From Closterium sp. NIES-65 (lineage: Eukaryota; Streptophyta; Zygnematophyceae; Desmidiales; Closteriaceae): a DNA stretch of 64,000 nt. This document shows positions 55,994 to 64,000 of the stretch, piece after piece (the first letter of the stretch is position 1; every line of letters begins with the position of its first letter). Made by a program: the position numbers and the translations under genes. Under the pieces are notes generated by a model. It made no database searches and was not told the DNA's origin. It saw only the letters and a list, made by a program, of their open reading frames with translations. The stretch lies in assembly GCA_948144175.1 (NCBI GenBank), contig CANXME010000511.1, positions 5,001-69,000 of the forward strand, written 5' to 3'.

Positions 55994-58900
55994 TCAAGAA
56001 GAGAGCAAGTGAGGCAAGACAGGTACAAGACCCAGCTGGGTACAAAAGCGCTGATGGTCGCAAGGCGCAAGTGCCTTGGTGAACACATCAGCAGTGTTGG
56101 CCTCAGAGGCCACGTAAGCAAGTCGCAACTGACCACGCTGCTGCAGCTCACGAGCAAGGAAGTAGCGGAGAGCAATGTGCTTCGTTCTGTGCTCCAAGCG
56201 CTGCTCTCGACACAAGGCCAACATGGCCTTGTTGTCTACGTACAGCACTGGAGGAGAACGAGGCAGCTCTCCAAGGTCAGTCAGCAGGTAGGTGAGCCAG
56301 CGAAGCTCCTGTGCAGCCATGGCCCCGGCGTAGATCTCAGCCTCACAACTGGAGCCGAGAACCGAAGACGAGCGAGTAGACCGCCACGAGACAGAGCCGG
56401 AACCAAGGCTGAAGGTGTAACCCTGTGACGACCGCTGCGTAGCCTGGTCGTCAGCCCAAGAAGCGTCTGCGTGCCCAGTAAGGACCACTGGACTCCGCCC
56501 TCCAAGCACTAGCCCCATGCCCGACGTACTGCACAGGTAGCGCAATACCCTCTTCGCTGCAGCCATGTGCTCTGGTCGGTGTCTCCCAGGAGCAACATAG
56601 CGTGCAAGGATGCTCAGAGGGTATGCAAGGTCAGGTCGAGTGCAGGTCATCAGGTACATGAGGCAGCCAACAAGCTCTGCATACGGACCACTCGACTCTA
56701 CGGACTCATCCGAAGGCAGAGCTGAGAGTGAGTGGCGAGTAGGCAGAGGAGTGGCCTGAGGCGAGGAGTACGTGAAGCCGAAGCGCTGAAGGACCTGCTG
56801 CACCATGTGTGACTGAGTCAGGGTAATGGTGCGGCGTGCTCTGTCCCGAGTGATCTGCAAGCCAAGGTAGCTGCGCAGTTCACCCAGGTCTGTGCACGTG
56901 TGTCTCTTCAGCAGCTCGGACTTCACGTAGGCGAGTCCAGCAGTGTCCGCTGTGGCAAAGACCAAGTCGTCGACGTACACGAGGATGTAGAACGGCGGCA
57001 GGGAAGTGTCGGTGCGAAGAAACAGCGACGGGTCAGCAGTAGAAGGAGCAAACCCAAGAGCCGCAAGCGTAGTCCTCAGTGTGTCGTGCCACTCACGCGG
57101 TGCCTGGCGGAGACCGTAGACTGGCCGTCGGAGGCTCCACTGGGTGCCAGGAGGGAAAGTCCCAGTGAAGCCAGGCGGACGGCGCAGCCAGATCTCCTCG
57201 TGCAGGCTACCCTGCAGGAACGCAGTGCTGAAGTCGAGAGAGTGAAGCTCGTAGTCGCGCTGAGCGGCAATGTGCAGCAGCACCCGAAGAGTGGTCATCT
57301 TCGGGGTGGGAGAGAAGGTCTGAAAGTAGTCAACTCCCTGCCGCTGACTGAAGCCACGAGCCACGTAACGCGCCTTGAAGACAGGCGGCGAGCCCGGCGG
57401 CCGCTTCACCCTGAAGATCCACATGCCACTGACGATGTTCGCCCCAGGAGGGGGAACCGCGTCAACGTAGGTGCCTGTGGACTTCCAGGAAGCCATCTCT
57501 GCATCCATAGCTGCCTGCCACTGAGAGGAGTAGGGACCCTCTACGGCCTCCGCGTAAGAACGCGGAGTCGGGATGTCTAGTGCATCCGGGTCTCCCTCAG
57601 GGGCTAGCAGTACAGACGCGAGACGAGGTGAAGCAGCGGCTAGACACTGGAACTCCTCCTGCCTGTCCTCTAGGACGTCCGTGCCAAGGGCACACTCACC
57701 CCCGACGGACGGAGGACAGGCGGACTCAGACTCAGCGACAAGACGAGCAGCGTAGTCTAGACGACAGCGCGCAGCAAAGTCGACAAGCTCAGTGACAAGG
57801 GCAGACGCAGCAGACGACTCGAAGGAAGGGTCAGTGACAGCAGTAGCAAGGAGACGCGTGACAGTAGGACTGGCAGCACGAAGAGAGTCCGACTCCGGGT
57901 CGGCAAGAGCAGGAAGAGAGGAAGCAGGAGGAGAAGGCAAAGGGGCACGCAGAGGAGCAGTGGACGGACGCAGTGACATCCGGTGCGTGCCAGGGACAGG
58001 AGGAGGACGCTGACGCGACCCGCGACCACTAGCGCGCTCAGTACGAACAGGCGACGCAGGACGAGACGCAGGCTCACGACGCTCAGTAAGACCTCCAGTC
58101 GGACCAGCGTAGGGAGAAGGAGCAGGCAAAGGGGAGGCAGGCTGTAGCTGTGGCTGTGACCGGACAGGCTGCGGACCCTCTAAGGAAGGAGGAGGAGGTG
58201 TAAGACCAAGAACCTGCTGCAGGAGCGGAACGAAGTACGGTCGAGGCCGCGCGGCGACGCCAGAAACAGCAGGAACAGCACCAGCACCCCCGGCAGGAGC
58301 ACCCACTCCAGCAGCACCTCCAGCAGAACCACCAGAAGCTCCAGAACCTCCAGCAGCAGCACCAGGAGCACCGTCAGTCGGACCACCAACCGCAGGCTCA
58401 GCGCCAACGTCCTCAGCAGGACCAGCTCCAGGAGAACACTCAGACCCAGCAGCTCCAGCACCCACAGGACGAGCACCGCCAGGTCGCGTGGCAGCAGCGC
58501 CCTCCGCAGCCGAAGAACCACCAGCACCAGCGGCACGCCTCCAGCGCCGGGCAAACCACTCACGTAGCTCCTGTGGAGAGAGCGGCTCCCGTTGAGACGA
58601 AGCACCCCCAGGCACAGCACCTCCAGGCTCGGCACCTCCCGGCTCAGCACCCCCAGGCTCAGTACCCCCAGACACAGCACCCCCAGGCACAGCACCCCCA
58701 GGCTCAGCACCCCCAGGCTCAGCACCCCCAGGCCCAGCACCCCCAGACTCCGCACCCCCAGGCTCAGCACCCCTAGACTCCGCACCCCCAGGCTCAGCTC
58801 CCGCAGCAGCACCGGAGTCACCAGTGACCTCGACAGGCTCGACCGCGTCTACCTGAGACACACCTGAAGGGGCAGGACCCTGAGGGGGGAGGGGGACTAC

Positions 58901-61900
58901 TGGGGGGGGACCTGGTACCAAGAAGAGGGGGGGTGGGGGGAGGGACGGAGTGCGGTAGGGGAAGAGGCGGTAGTAGGGTACCGACTCGTCGAACGTGACG
59001 TCCTGGGAGGACAGAACACGTCGAGAGGTGGGGTGGTAAAACTGCCACCCAGGGGCGTCGGGGGGGAACCGGAGGAAGACGCAGGGAGAAGCACGAGGGG
59101 ACAGCTTGTCCGCAGACAGGTCGCGAACAAACGCCCGAGATCCCCAGACCCGGAACGCCGACGCATCGCCAACCTTCCCCGTCCACAACAGAGCTGGGGA
59201 GGTCTCCGGTCGAGAGACCCTGGGGTGGAGGTTGATCTGGTGCGCAGCGTACCTGACCGCAAACGGCCACAGAAAATGGGGAGCAGCCGCATGCATCATG
59301 GACGTACGAGCGACGTCCATGACCATGCCAATGCGGCGCTCAACGATCCCATTCTGCTGTGGTGAGTCCGGAAGCGTGAAGGTCTGACGGATGCCTCGCA
59401 CACGACAGTAGGTACTCAGGAGGGCCGAGGAGAACTCTCCGCCTCTGTCCGAGTGCAGACGCAAGACAGGGAAGTCAGAGCCAAAGCTTCTCCGAAGCTG
59501 AAGACGAGCTGCGCGGATCCAGTCGATCAACACCTGAGTGACCTCACCCTTGCTGCGCAAGGGGAAGACTGTGGTGTAACGCGAGTAGTCGTCAACGACT
59601 AGCAGGAAGTAGCGCTCCTGACCCTGTCCACGGACGCGGGCTGGGCCCCACACGTCCATGTGAAGCGTCTGCAACGGGGCCTCTGTCGGAGGAAACTGGG
59701 AGGAGTGAGGGGCAGCACGCTGGCGCCCCTCGACACAGGGGACACAGGCAGGGCCAGGGCCCGGAGGAAGGGGAGGGAGGGACCGGGGAAGACCAGACAC
59801 AAGGACCCGCGAGGCCATGCCTCTGAGCCGAAGCAGAGAGGGGTGGCCAAGGCGGTGGTGCCAGAGGAGGGTCTCGTGAGACAGACGACGACACGAACAA
59901 GGGGCAGACTCAGGACCAGACCTGGACGCTGCAGCAAACACCTGACCAGACGAAGGGGCCCTACCAGACGCAGTACCTGGAGGAGAAGCAGTGGTCAGTG
60001 TGTACAGGCTCGACCCCGGCCGACGTGTAAACGTAGCCAGGTGGCGACCTGTATCCGCCTCCGTACAGTGGGTCACCCGCTGACGAGCAGGGGTGAACTG
60101 GTGGACACCTGCATCCTGGAGGTCAGCACCACTCACCAAGTTCGTCGAGAACGAGGGGAGGTAGAGACCAGTCAGGGTGCCAGAGGGGGCCGCCGGACAC
60201 GGGAGGACAGTGGAGAAGCGAGACAGGACAGGCCCCCCAGAGGGGTCCGCCAGGGACACCGCAACAGGCCGACTCAGCGGCGTGAGAGTGGTGCGGTCCC
60301 TAAAGAAGGAGCGAGACGCTCCAGAGTCAAGGGTGAAGGTGTGAGAGGCCGAAGCCGACACAGTACCTGAGAGGGCGGACTCACCAGTACCTGAAAGCAC
60401 AGACGCACTGGCACCTAGAGCAGCAGCCTCACTAGTACCTGACGCGGCAGTACCAATGCCCGGGTCGGGCGGGAAACACCGGTAACAGTCATCCTCATCA
60501 CTACCAGTCACAGCATACATAGCAGAGAGAATAGCATCAAAATCAAGATCATAAATAGCTACACCAGCCCTAGACAGCTCTCCCCAGCGGGGGGTCTCAG
60601 CGGCCTCCGGAAACTGCTGACGCCAGGCGTCGGTCAGGCGGCCAAAGCAGCGACGGGCTGTGTGGGCGCCTCCACACCTCTCCCCTGCACGGTCACCAGT
60701 GCGAAGAACGTAGGGGCAGGGACCAAGCGCACCACCGCGCTGACGCTGCAAGTACCACTCACGGAGCTGCTGAGGGCCGGGGACGGTGCGAGAGCGCTGC
60801 TGCTGCTGCGGCTGCTGCTGTGGCTGCTGCTGCTGCTGCTGCTGGCGCTGACCACCCCCAGAGCTGCTCCGCTGGGACGAGCCACTCCGACCCCCTCCTC
60901 CACCGCCACCCCCGCCTCCACCGCCACCCCCGTCGCCACCGCCACCTCCCCCACCAGGACCGTCGCTCCCACCGCTCCCACCGCCTCCTCCGCTACCACC
61001 TCCGCCGCCACCTCCGCCTCCACCGCCGCCACTACTACCTCCACTCCCGCCACCACCCCCCCCGCCACCCCCACTCCCCCCTCCACCCCCACCGCCTCCT
61101 CCACCGCCCCCTCTGGCTCCACCCGCTCCCTTGCCCCCCTTGCCCTTGCCAGTGCGGCGTCTGCCACTGGGGGCAGACGCCGCGCCGACCGACTCAAAAC
61201 CAACGAGGTCGGCCGCAGCGGCAGAGGCGACAGAGGGCAGCAGGGGGGAGGGACCACACCCCTCAAAGATGGGGGTGCGAGGGTCACCCCGAGAGGCCCC
61301 TACAGCGACAATACTCTTCTCAGCCGCTAGCAGGGACTCCTCAAGGAGGTCGACAGTGAGAGTGGTGGGACAGACAGAGAGAAACTGGTCCCTAACGACA
61401 CGAAGGGACTCAGGAAGACGGGTGACGAGAAAGTAGAGAGTGATGTACATGGGAGGAGGGTTCGCAGCGCGGAACTCAGCAGGAAGGGCAGCGCGGTAGC
61501 GGGTGTCACTAGCGCGGAGGTGGGTAACGAGGTCAGCGACAGTGGGAAAGGAAGCGAGGTCAGGGAAGAGAAACGGTAGCATGAGGCGGCTAAGGGTAGC
61601 GGAGGAAGGGGAGGAGTAGCGCGCAACTACAGCGTCGTACAAGGCCTGAGCGGTCTTGCACTGACTAAAGTGGGCACGCTCAGAGGAAGGGAGGTGGCGA
61701 CGCACAGCAAGACGTGCAGCAGCATCGCGGGTCGCCCACTTGGAGCGAACGGCAGAGTCAGCATCAGCAGGCGGGGCAGGGACAGCGCCAGAGACAAAGT
61801 CAAAGAGAGAGACCTCATCTACCGCATCACACAGTAAGTACAGCTGCAGATCCTCGATCCAGACGGCAAAGTCAATGGCCCTCCCCTCAGCGTCAAAAGT

Positions 61901-61921
61901 GAGAACATTGGGGGTGGCCAT
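55994..61921 (-). CDS. E4 Copia Gag-Pol polyprotein (1975 aa), intact
   Basis: Complete polyprotein for virus-like particle formation, processing, reverse transcription and integration. Start ATG is at 61921-61919 (MATPNVLTFDAEG). A Met seven codons upstream is in frame but lies outside the region conserved with E1, E2 and E3n. In order: Gag; Gly-rich and Gln-rich tracts; PQQLREWY; Cys/His knuckle C402-x13-C416-x3-H420-x4-C425; protease DSGAS with Asp532; GAG-pre-integrase HHRLGH and CVPC; integrase Asp756, Asp825 and Glu861 with exact D-x68-D-x35-E spacing; GGAEP repeats and PQELREWF; RT with YVDD at 1649-1652; RNase H with HADASWA, CEAEIYAG, VDNKA and ADVFTK. Gag and Pol share one frame, so the Gag:Pol ratio must be set by something other than frameshifting. 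It differs from E2 at only six positions by eye in the first ~260 residues. Confidence 0.96.
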   Translation of the reverse strand: MATPNVLTFDAEGRAIDFAVWIEDLQLYLLCDAVDEVSLFDFVSGAVPAPPADADSAVRSKWATRDAAARLAVRRHLPSSERAHFSQCKTAQALYDAVVARYSSPSSATLSRLMLPFLFPDLASFPTVADLVTHLRASDTRYRAALPAEFRAANPPPMYITLYFLVTRLPESLRVVRDQFLSVCPTTLTVDLLEESLLAAEKSIVAVGASRGDPRTPIFEGCGPSPLLPSVASAAAADLVGFESVGAASAPSGRRRTGKGKGGKGAGGARGGGGGGGGGGGGSGGGGGGGGGSGGSSGGGGGGGGGGGGSGGGGGSGGSDGPGGGGGGGDGGGGGGGGGGGGGGRSGSSQRSSSGGGQRQQQQQQQPQQQPQQQQRSRTVPGPQQLREWYLQRQRGGALGPCPYVLRTGDRAGERCGGAHTARRCFGRLTDAWRQQFPEAAETPRWGELSRAGVAIYDLDFDAILSAMYAVTGSDEDDCYRCFPPDPGIGTAASGTSEAAALGASASVLSGTGESALSGTVSASASHTFTLDSGASRSFFRDRTTLTPLSRPVAVSLADPSGGPVLSRFSTVLPCPAAPSGTLTGLYLPSFSTNLVSGADLQDAGVHQFTPARQRVTHCTEADTGRHLATFTRRPGSSLYTLTTASPPGTASGRAPSSGQVFAAASRSGPESAPCSCRRLSHETLLWHHRLGHPSLLRLRGMASRVLVSGLPRSLPPLPPGPGPACVPCVEGRQRAAPHSSQFPPTEAPLQTLHMDVWGPARVRGQGQERYFLLVVDDYSRYTTVFPLRSKGEVTQVLIDWIRAARLQLRRSFGSDFPVLRLHSDRGGEFSSALLSTYCRVRGIRQTFTLPDSPQQNGIVERRIGMVMDVARTSMMHAAAPHFLWPFAVRYAAHQINLHPRVSRPETSPALLWTGKVGDASAFRVWGSRAFVRDLSADKLSPRASPCVFLRFPPDAPGWQFYHPTSRRVLSSQDVTFDESVPYYRLFPYRTPSLPPPPLFLVPGPPPVVPLPPQGPAPSGVSQVDAVEPVEVTGDSGAAAGAEPGGAESRGAEPGGAESGGAGPGGAEPGGAEPGGAVPGGAVSGGTEPGGAEPGGAEPGGAVPGGASSQREPLSPQELREWFARRWRRAAGAGGSSAAEGAAATRPGGARPVGAGAAGSECSPGAGPAEDVGAEPAVGGPTDGAPGAAAGGSGASGGSAGGAAGVGAPAGGAGAVPAVSGVAARPRPYFVPLLQQVLGLTPPPPSLEGPQPVRSQPQLQPASPLPAPSPYAGPTGGLTERREPASRPASPVRTERASGRGSRQRPPPVPGTHRMSLRPSTAPLRAPLPSPPASSLPALADPESDSLRAASPTVTRLLATAVTDPSFESSAASALVTELVDFAARCRLDYAARLVAESESACPPSVGGECALGTDVLEDRQEEFQCLAAASPRLASVLLAPEGDPDALDIPTPRSYAEAVEGPYSSQWQAAMDAEMASWKSTGTYVDAVPPPGANIVSGMWIFRVKRPPGSPPVFKARYVARGFSQRQGVDYFQTFSPTPKMTTLRVLLHIAAQRDYELHSLDFSTAFLQGSLHEEIWLRRPPGFTGTFPPGTQWSLRRPVYGLRQAPREWHDTLRTTLAALGFAPSTADPSLFLRTDTSLPPFYILVYVDDLVFATADTAGLAYVKSELLKRHTCTDLGELRSYLGLQITRDRARRTITLTQSHMVQQVLQRFGFTYSSPQATPLPTRHSLSALPSDESVESSGPYAELVGCLMYLMTCTRPDLAYPLSILARYVAPGRHRPEHMAAAKRVLRYLCSTSGMGLVLGGRSPVVLTGHADASWADDQATQRSSQGYTFSLGSGSVSWRSTRSSSVLGSSCEAEIYAGAMAAQELRWLTYLLTDLGELPRSPPVLYVDNKAMLALCREQRLEHRTKHIALRYFLARELQQRGQLRLAYVASEANTADVFTKALAPCDHQRFCTQLGLVPVLPHLLSS
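58592..58800 (-). repeat. 15-bp GGAEP minisatellite in E4 gag-pol
   Basis: About 13-14 units of the GGGGGTGCTGAGCCT type on the minus strand, fewer than in E2 (about 19-20). This accounts for much of the length difference between the two polyproteins. Confidence 0.9.
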
Positions 61922-63035
61922 AGCAGCAGCTGAAAGTCTCACCGGGATGGGAGAGTCGGGTAGGTCAGCAGCAGGCGGCTCGGGCTGCTCGTGCAGCTCA
62001 GGCGGCTCGGGCTGCTCAGGTACCGGGCGGCTCGGCTACCGCGGGGCGGCTCGGCTACTGCGGGGCGGCTCGGCTGCTGCTGGGCGGCTCGGCTGCTGCT
62101 GGGCAGCTCGGCTGCTGCTGGGCGGCTCGGCTGCTGCTGGGCGGCTCGGCTGCTGCTGGGCGGCTCGGCTGCTGCTGGGCGGCTCGGCTGCTGCTGGGCG
62201 GCTCGGCTGCTGCTGGGCGGCTCGGCTGCTGCTGGGCGGCTCGGCTGCAGTGCAGTGGCGGGGCCGGGACAAGGCCGGCGGTAGGGCCGGCGGTAGGGCC
62301 AAGTAGGAGCCGGCGGCGGGCCGAGTAGGAGGCCGGCGACGGGCCGAGTAGGAGGCCGGCGGCGGGGCCGAGTAGGAGCCGGCGGCGGGGCCGAGTAGGA
62401 GGCGGGCGACGGGCCGAGTAGGAGGCCGGCGGCGGGGCCGAGTAGGAGCCGGCGGCGGGGCCGAGTAGGAGGCCGGCGGCGGGGCCGTGTAGGAGGCTGG
62501 CGGCGGGCCGAGTAGGAGGCCGGCGGCGGGCCGAGTAGGAGCCGGGGCCGGGCCGTGTAGGAGGCCGGCGGCGGGCCGTGTAGGAGGCCGGCGGCGGAGC
62601 CGAGTAGGAGCCGGCGGTGGGGCCGTGTAGGAGGCCGGCGGCGGGCCGAGTAGGAGGCCGGCGGCGGGCCGTGTAGGAGGCCGGTGGCGGGCCGAGTAGG
62701 AGGCCGGCGGCGGGCCGTGTAGGAGGCCGGCGGCGGGGCCGAGAAGGAGGCCGGCGCGGGGCCGCGTAAGGGGCCGAGTAGGAGCCGGCGGCCCAGGGCC
62801 GCGTAAGGGGCCGGCTCGGAGCCGCACAAGGGGCCGGCGCGGGGCCGCGTAGGAGCCGGCGGCGCAGGGCCGCGTAAGGGGCCAGCGCGGGGCCGCGTAA
62901 GGGGCAGGCGGCGGGGCCGCAGGGGAGAGGGCGACCCGAAGGGTCGCTAAAACAAAAAAGGGCGCGCCTCGGGGCGCGCTTCGGTGGGCCCAAAAAAAAA
63001 AAAAAAAAAAAAAAATTCGGTCCTGGAGGGACCTA
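61922..63035 (-). other. E4 GC-rich 5' leader with 19-bp and ~22-bp minisatellites
   Basis: On the plus strand 62065-62245 holds ~9-10 copies of a 19-bp unit (CTGCTGCTGGGCGGCTCGG), and about 62300-62750 holds many GCCGGCGGCGGGCCGAGTAG-type units. Nineteen is not a multiple of three, so the tract cycles through frames and is not protein-selected. On the sense strand the leader begins AGGTCCCTCCAGGACCGAA, then T24 (62992-63015 as A on plus), then GGGCCCACCGAAG. No credible gene. Confidence 0.82.
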
Positions 63036-63046
63036 GCTCTATACCA
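63036..63046 (-). promoter_or_regulatory. E4 primer-binding site
   Basis: The minus strand reads TGGTATAGAGC directly after the 5' LTR, close to TGGTATCAGAGC (initiator-Met tRNA type). Confidence 0.87.
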
Positions 63047-63177
63047 TGTGAAACTATGAGCAGAGGAATGAATTGACTAAGTCAGAGTTGGGTACAAATA
63101 CAACCCTAGCAAACTGTACCCCATATGTGCTACCCCACTATAGCCTACAAACATGCATCAGCTATAATAATCTGACA
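63047..63177 (-). repeat. E4 5' LTR (131 bp)
   Basis: Identical partner of 55659-55789. The ACTAA duplication and satellite follow. Confidence 0.96.
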
Positions 63178-64000
63178 ACTAACGCACATGTGTATAGAAA
63201 ATGGTGCATCGGCCAGTCTGGCCGGCATTTCGCACTTATAGTGCAAGTGGGGCCAGGGAGAACAGAAACGCTCGTTTCTCAAAAAGGAGAGGGAATCTAG
63301 CGGTCTCACTCAAATATAAGGTAGGAAATATATTAAGCGAGTGAATGTAAGGGTTTGAAAGGTAACTAACGCACATGTGTAGAGAAAATGGTGCATCGGC
63401 CAGTCTGGCCGGCATTTCGCACTTATAGTGCAAGTGGGGCCAGGGAGAACGGAAACGCTCGTTTCTCAAAAAGTAGAGGGAATCTAGCGGTCTCACTCGA
63501 TCAGCAGGTGGGAAATATATAAATCTAGTGAGCTAATAAGGTTCGAAAGGAATCTAATGCATATGTATACGAAAAATGGTGCATTGGCTAGGTCGGCCAG
63601 TATGGTAACTTAGAGTGCAAATGCCTGGGAGAACGGAACCGCTCAGATCTCGCATAGTACACGCATTCTAGTGTTCTCACTCAAATATAAGGTAGGAGAT
63701 ATATTAATCGAGTGAGCGTAAGGGTTTGAAAGGTAACTAACGCACATGTGTAGAGAAAATGGTGCATCGGCCAGTCTGGCCGGCATTTCGCACTTACAGT
63801 GCAAGTGGGGCCAGGGAGAACGGAAACGCTTGTTTCTCAAAAAGTAGAGGGAATCTAGCGGTCTCATTCGATCAGAAGGTGGGAAATATAAAAATCTAGT
63901 GAGCTAATAAGGTTCGAAAGGAATCTAATGCATATGTATATGGAAAATGGTGCATTGGCCAGGTCGGTCAGTATGGGAACTTAGAGTGCAAATGCCTGGG
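63178..64000. repeat. Satellite block S6
   Basis: Continues S5 in phase after E4, with an A-A junction near 63302 and then A/B dimers to the window edge. No gene is seen. Confidence 0.95.

Larger units (their letters stand above)
55659..63177 (-). mobile_element. Copia element E4, intact, candidate autonomous copy
   Basis: A 7519-bp element with identical 131-bp LTRs (55659-55789 and 63047-63177), target duplication ACTAA (55654-55658 and 63178-63182) and an uninterrupted Gag-Pol frame in which all checked catalytic residues are present. Order on the minus strand: 5' LTR, PBS, leader with a 24-base T run, Gag-PR-IN-RT-RNaseH, 3' UTR/PPT, 3' LTR. Its coding region is very close to E2, but its LTRs are clearly different from those of E2 and resemble E3n. 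Activity cannot be judged from sequence alone. Confidence 0.97.
51590..63500. repeat. 2.22-kb higher-order repeat split by E4
   Basis: Landmarks recur 2221 bp apart: 51677/53898, 51959/54180, 52782/55003 and 52933/55154. Shared markers are an ACCGCTC deletion giving GGAGATCTCGC (about 52040 and 54261), GGCGTTTCGC (about 52550 and 54772), GCATTGGCGAGG and the A-A junctions. The second copy is cut by E4: 63183-63500 matches 53440-53750 (TGTATAGAAAATGG, AAAAAGGAGAGGG, ATTAAGCGAGTG). E4 therefore inserted after or within the already duplicated block. Outer limits are approximate and the span includes E4. Confidence 0.85.

Noticed and set aside
61939..62993. Open frames of ~260-310 codons on the minus strand in the E4 leader (PPASYSARRRPPTRP-type)
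   Set aside because: They are frame-shifted readings of 19- and ~22-bp units, which are not multiples of three; no similarity between copies.

Overview
The window is repeat DNA from a large eukaryotic, plant-type genome. I find no host gene in it. A ~371-bp tandem satellite makes up about 26 kb (roughly 40%) in six blocks. The rest is five Ty1/copia LTR retrotransposons with very short LTRs (131-140 bp) and one small non-autonomous LTR element. Three things point to the green lineage: primer-binding sites complementary to initiator-Met tRNA in the plant-Copia form, Copia Gag-PR-IN-RT-RNaseH polyproteins, and two interstitial tracts of TTTAGGG telomere repeat. The species cannot be named from the sequence alone. 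The satellite's nucleosome-sized monomers and higher-order repeats, and its load of nested retroelements, look like centromeric or pericentromeric heterochromatin; that is an inference.

Layout: satellite S1 (1-2750); degenerate Copia E1 on the minus strand (2751-11211, TSD GTCTC); satellite S2 (11212-12830); Copia E2 on the plus strand (12831-20286, TSD AATGC, identical LTRs, full-length ORF but integrase catalytic Glu replaced by Gly); satellite S3 (20287-30642) with a ~3.73-kb higher-order repeat; a 1305-bp TRIM/LARD-like element (30643-31947, TSD TCTAA); satellite S4 (31948-34138); old, deleted Copia E3 on the plus strand (34139-47534, no TSD), which carries nested Copia E3n (35922-43491, TSD GCTCT, identical LTRs but a broken ORF) and two telomere-repeat patches; satellite S5 (47535-55658) with a 2.22-kb higher-order repeat; Copia E4 on the minus strand (55659-63177, TSD ACTAA, identical LTRs, intact 1975-residue polyprotein); satellite S6 (63178-64000).

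Taking out the inserts rejoins the satellite in phase at E1, E2, E4 and the TRIM. They are therefore clean insertions into one pre-existing array. At E3 43 bp of satellite are missing. The Copia elements form one related group. They share the LTR core, the 3' UTR, a Gag zinc-knuckle variant (C-x13-C-x3/4-H-x4-C), a repeated LREW[Y/F] motif and GGAEP repeats between integrase and RT. Their GC-rich 5' leaders differ from copy to copy. E4 looks autonomous by sequence and could supply proteins to the recently moved but defective E3n and E2. E4 itself looks like a mosaic: its LTR and first ~50 leader bases resemble E3n, while the rest of the leader and the coding region resemble E2.
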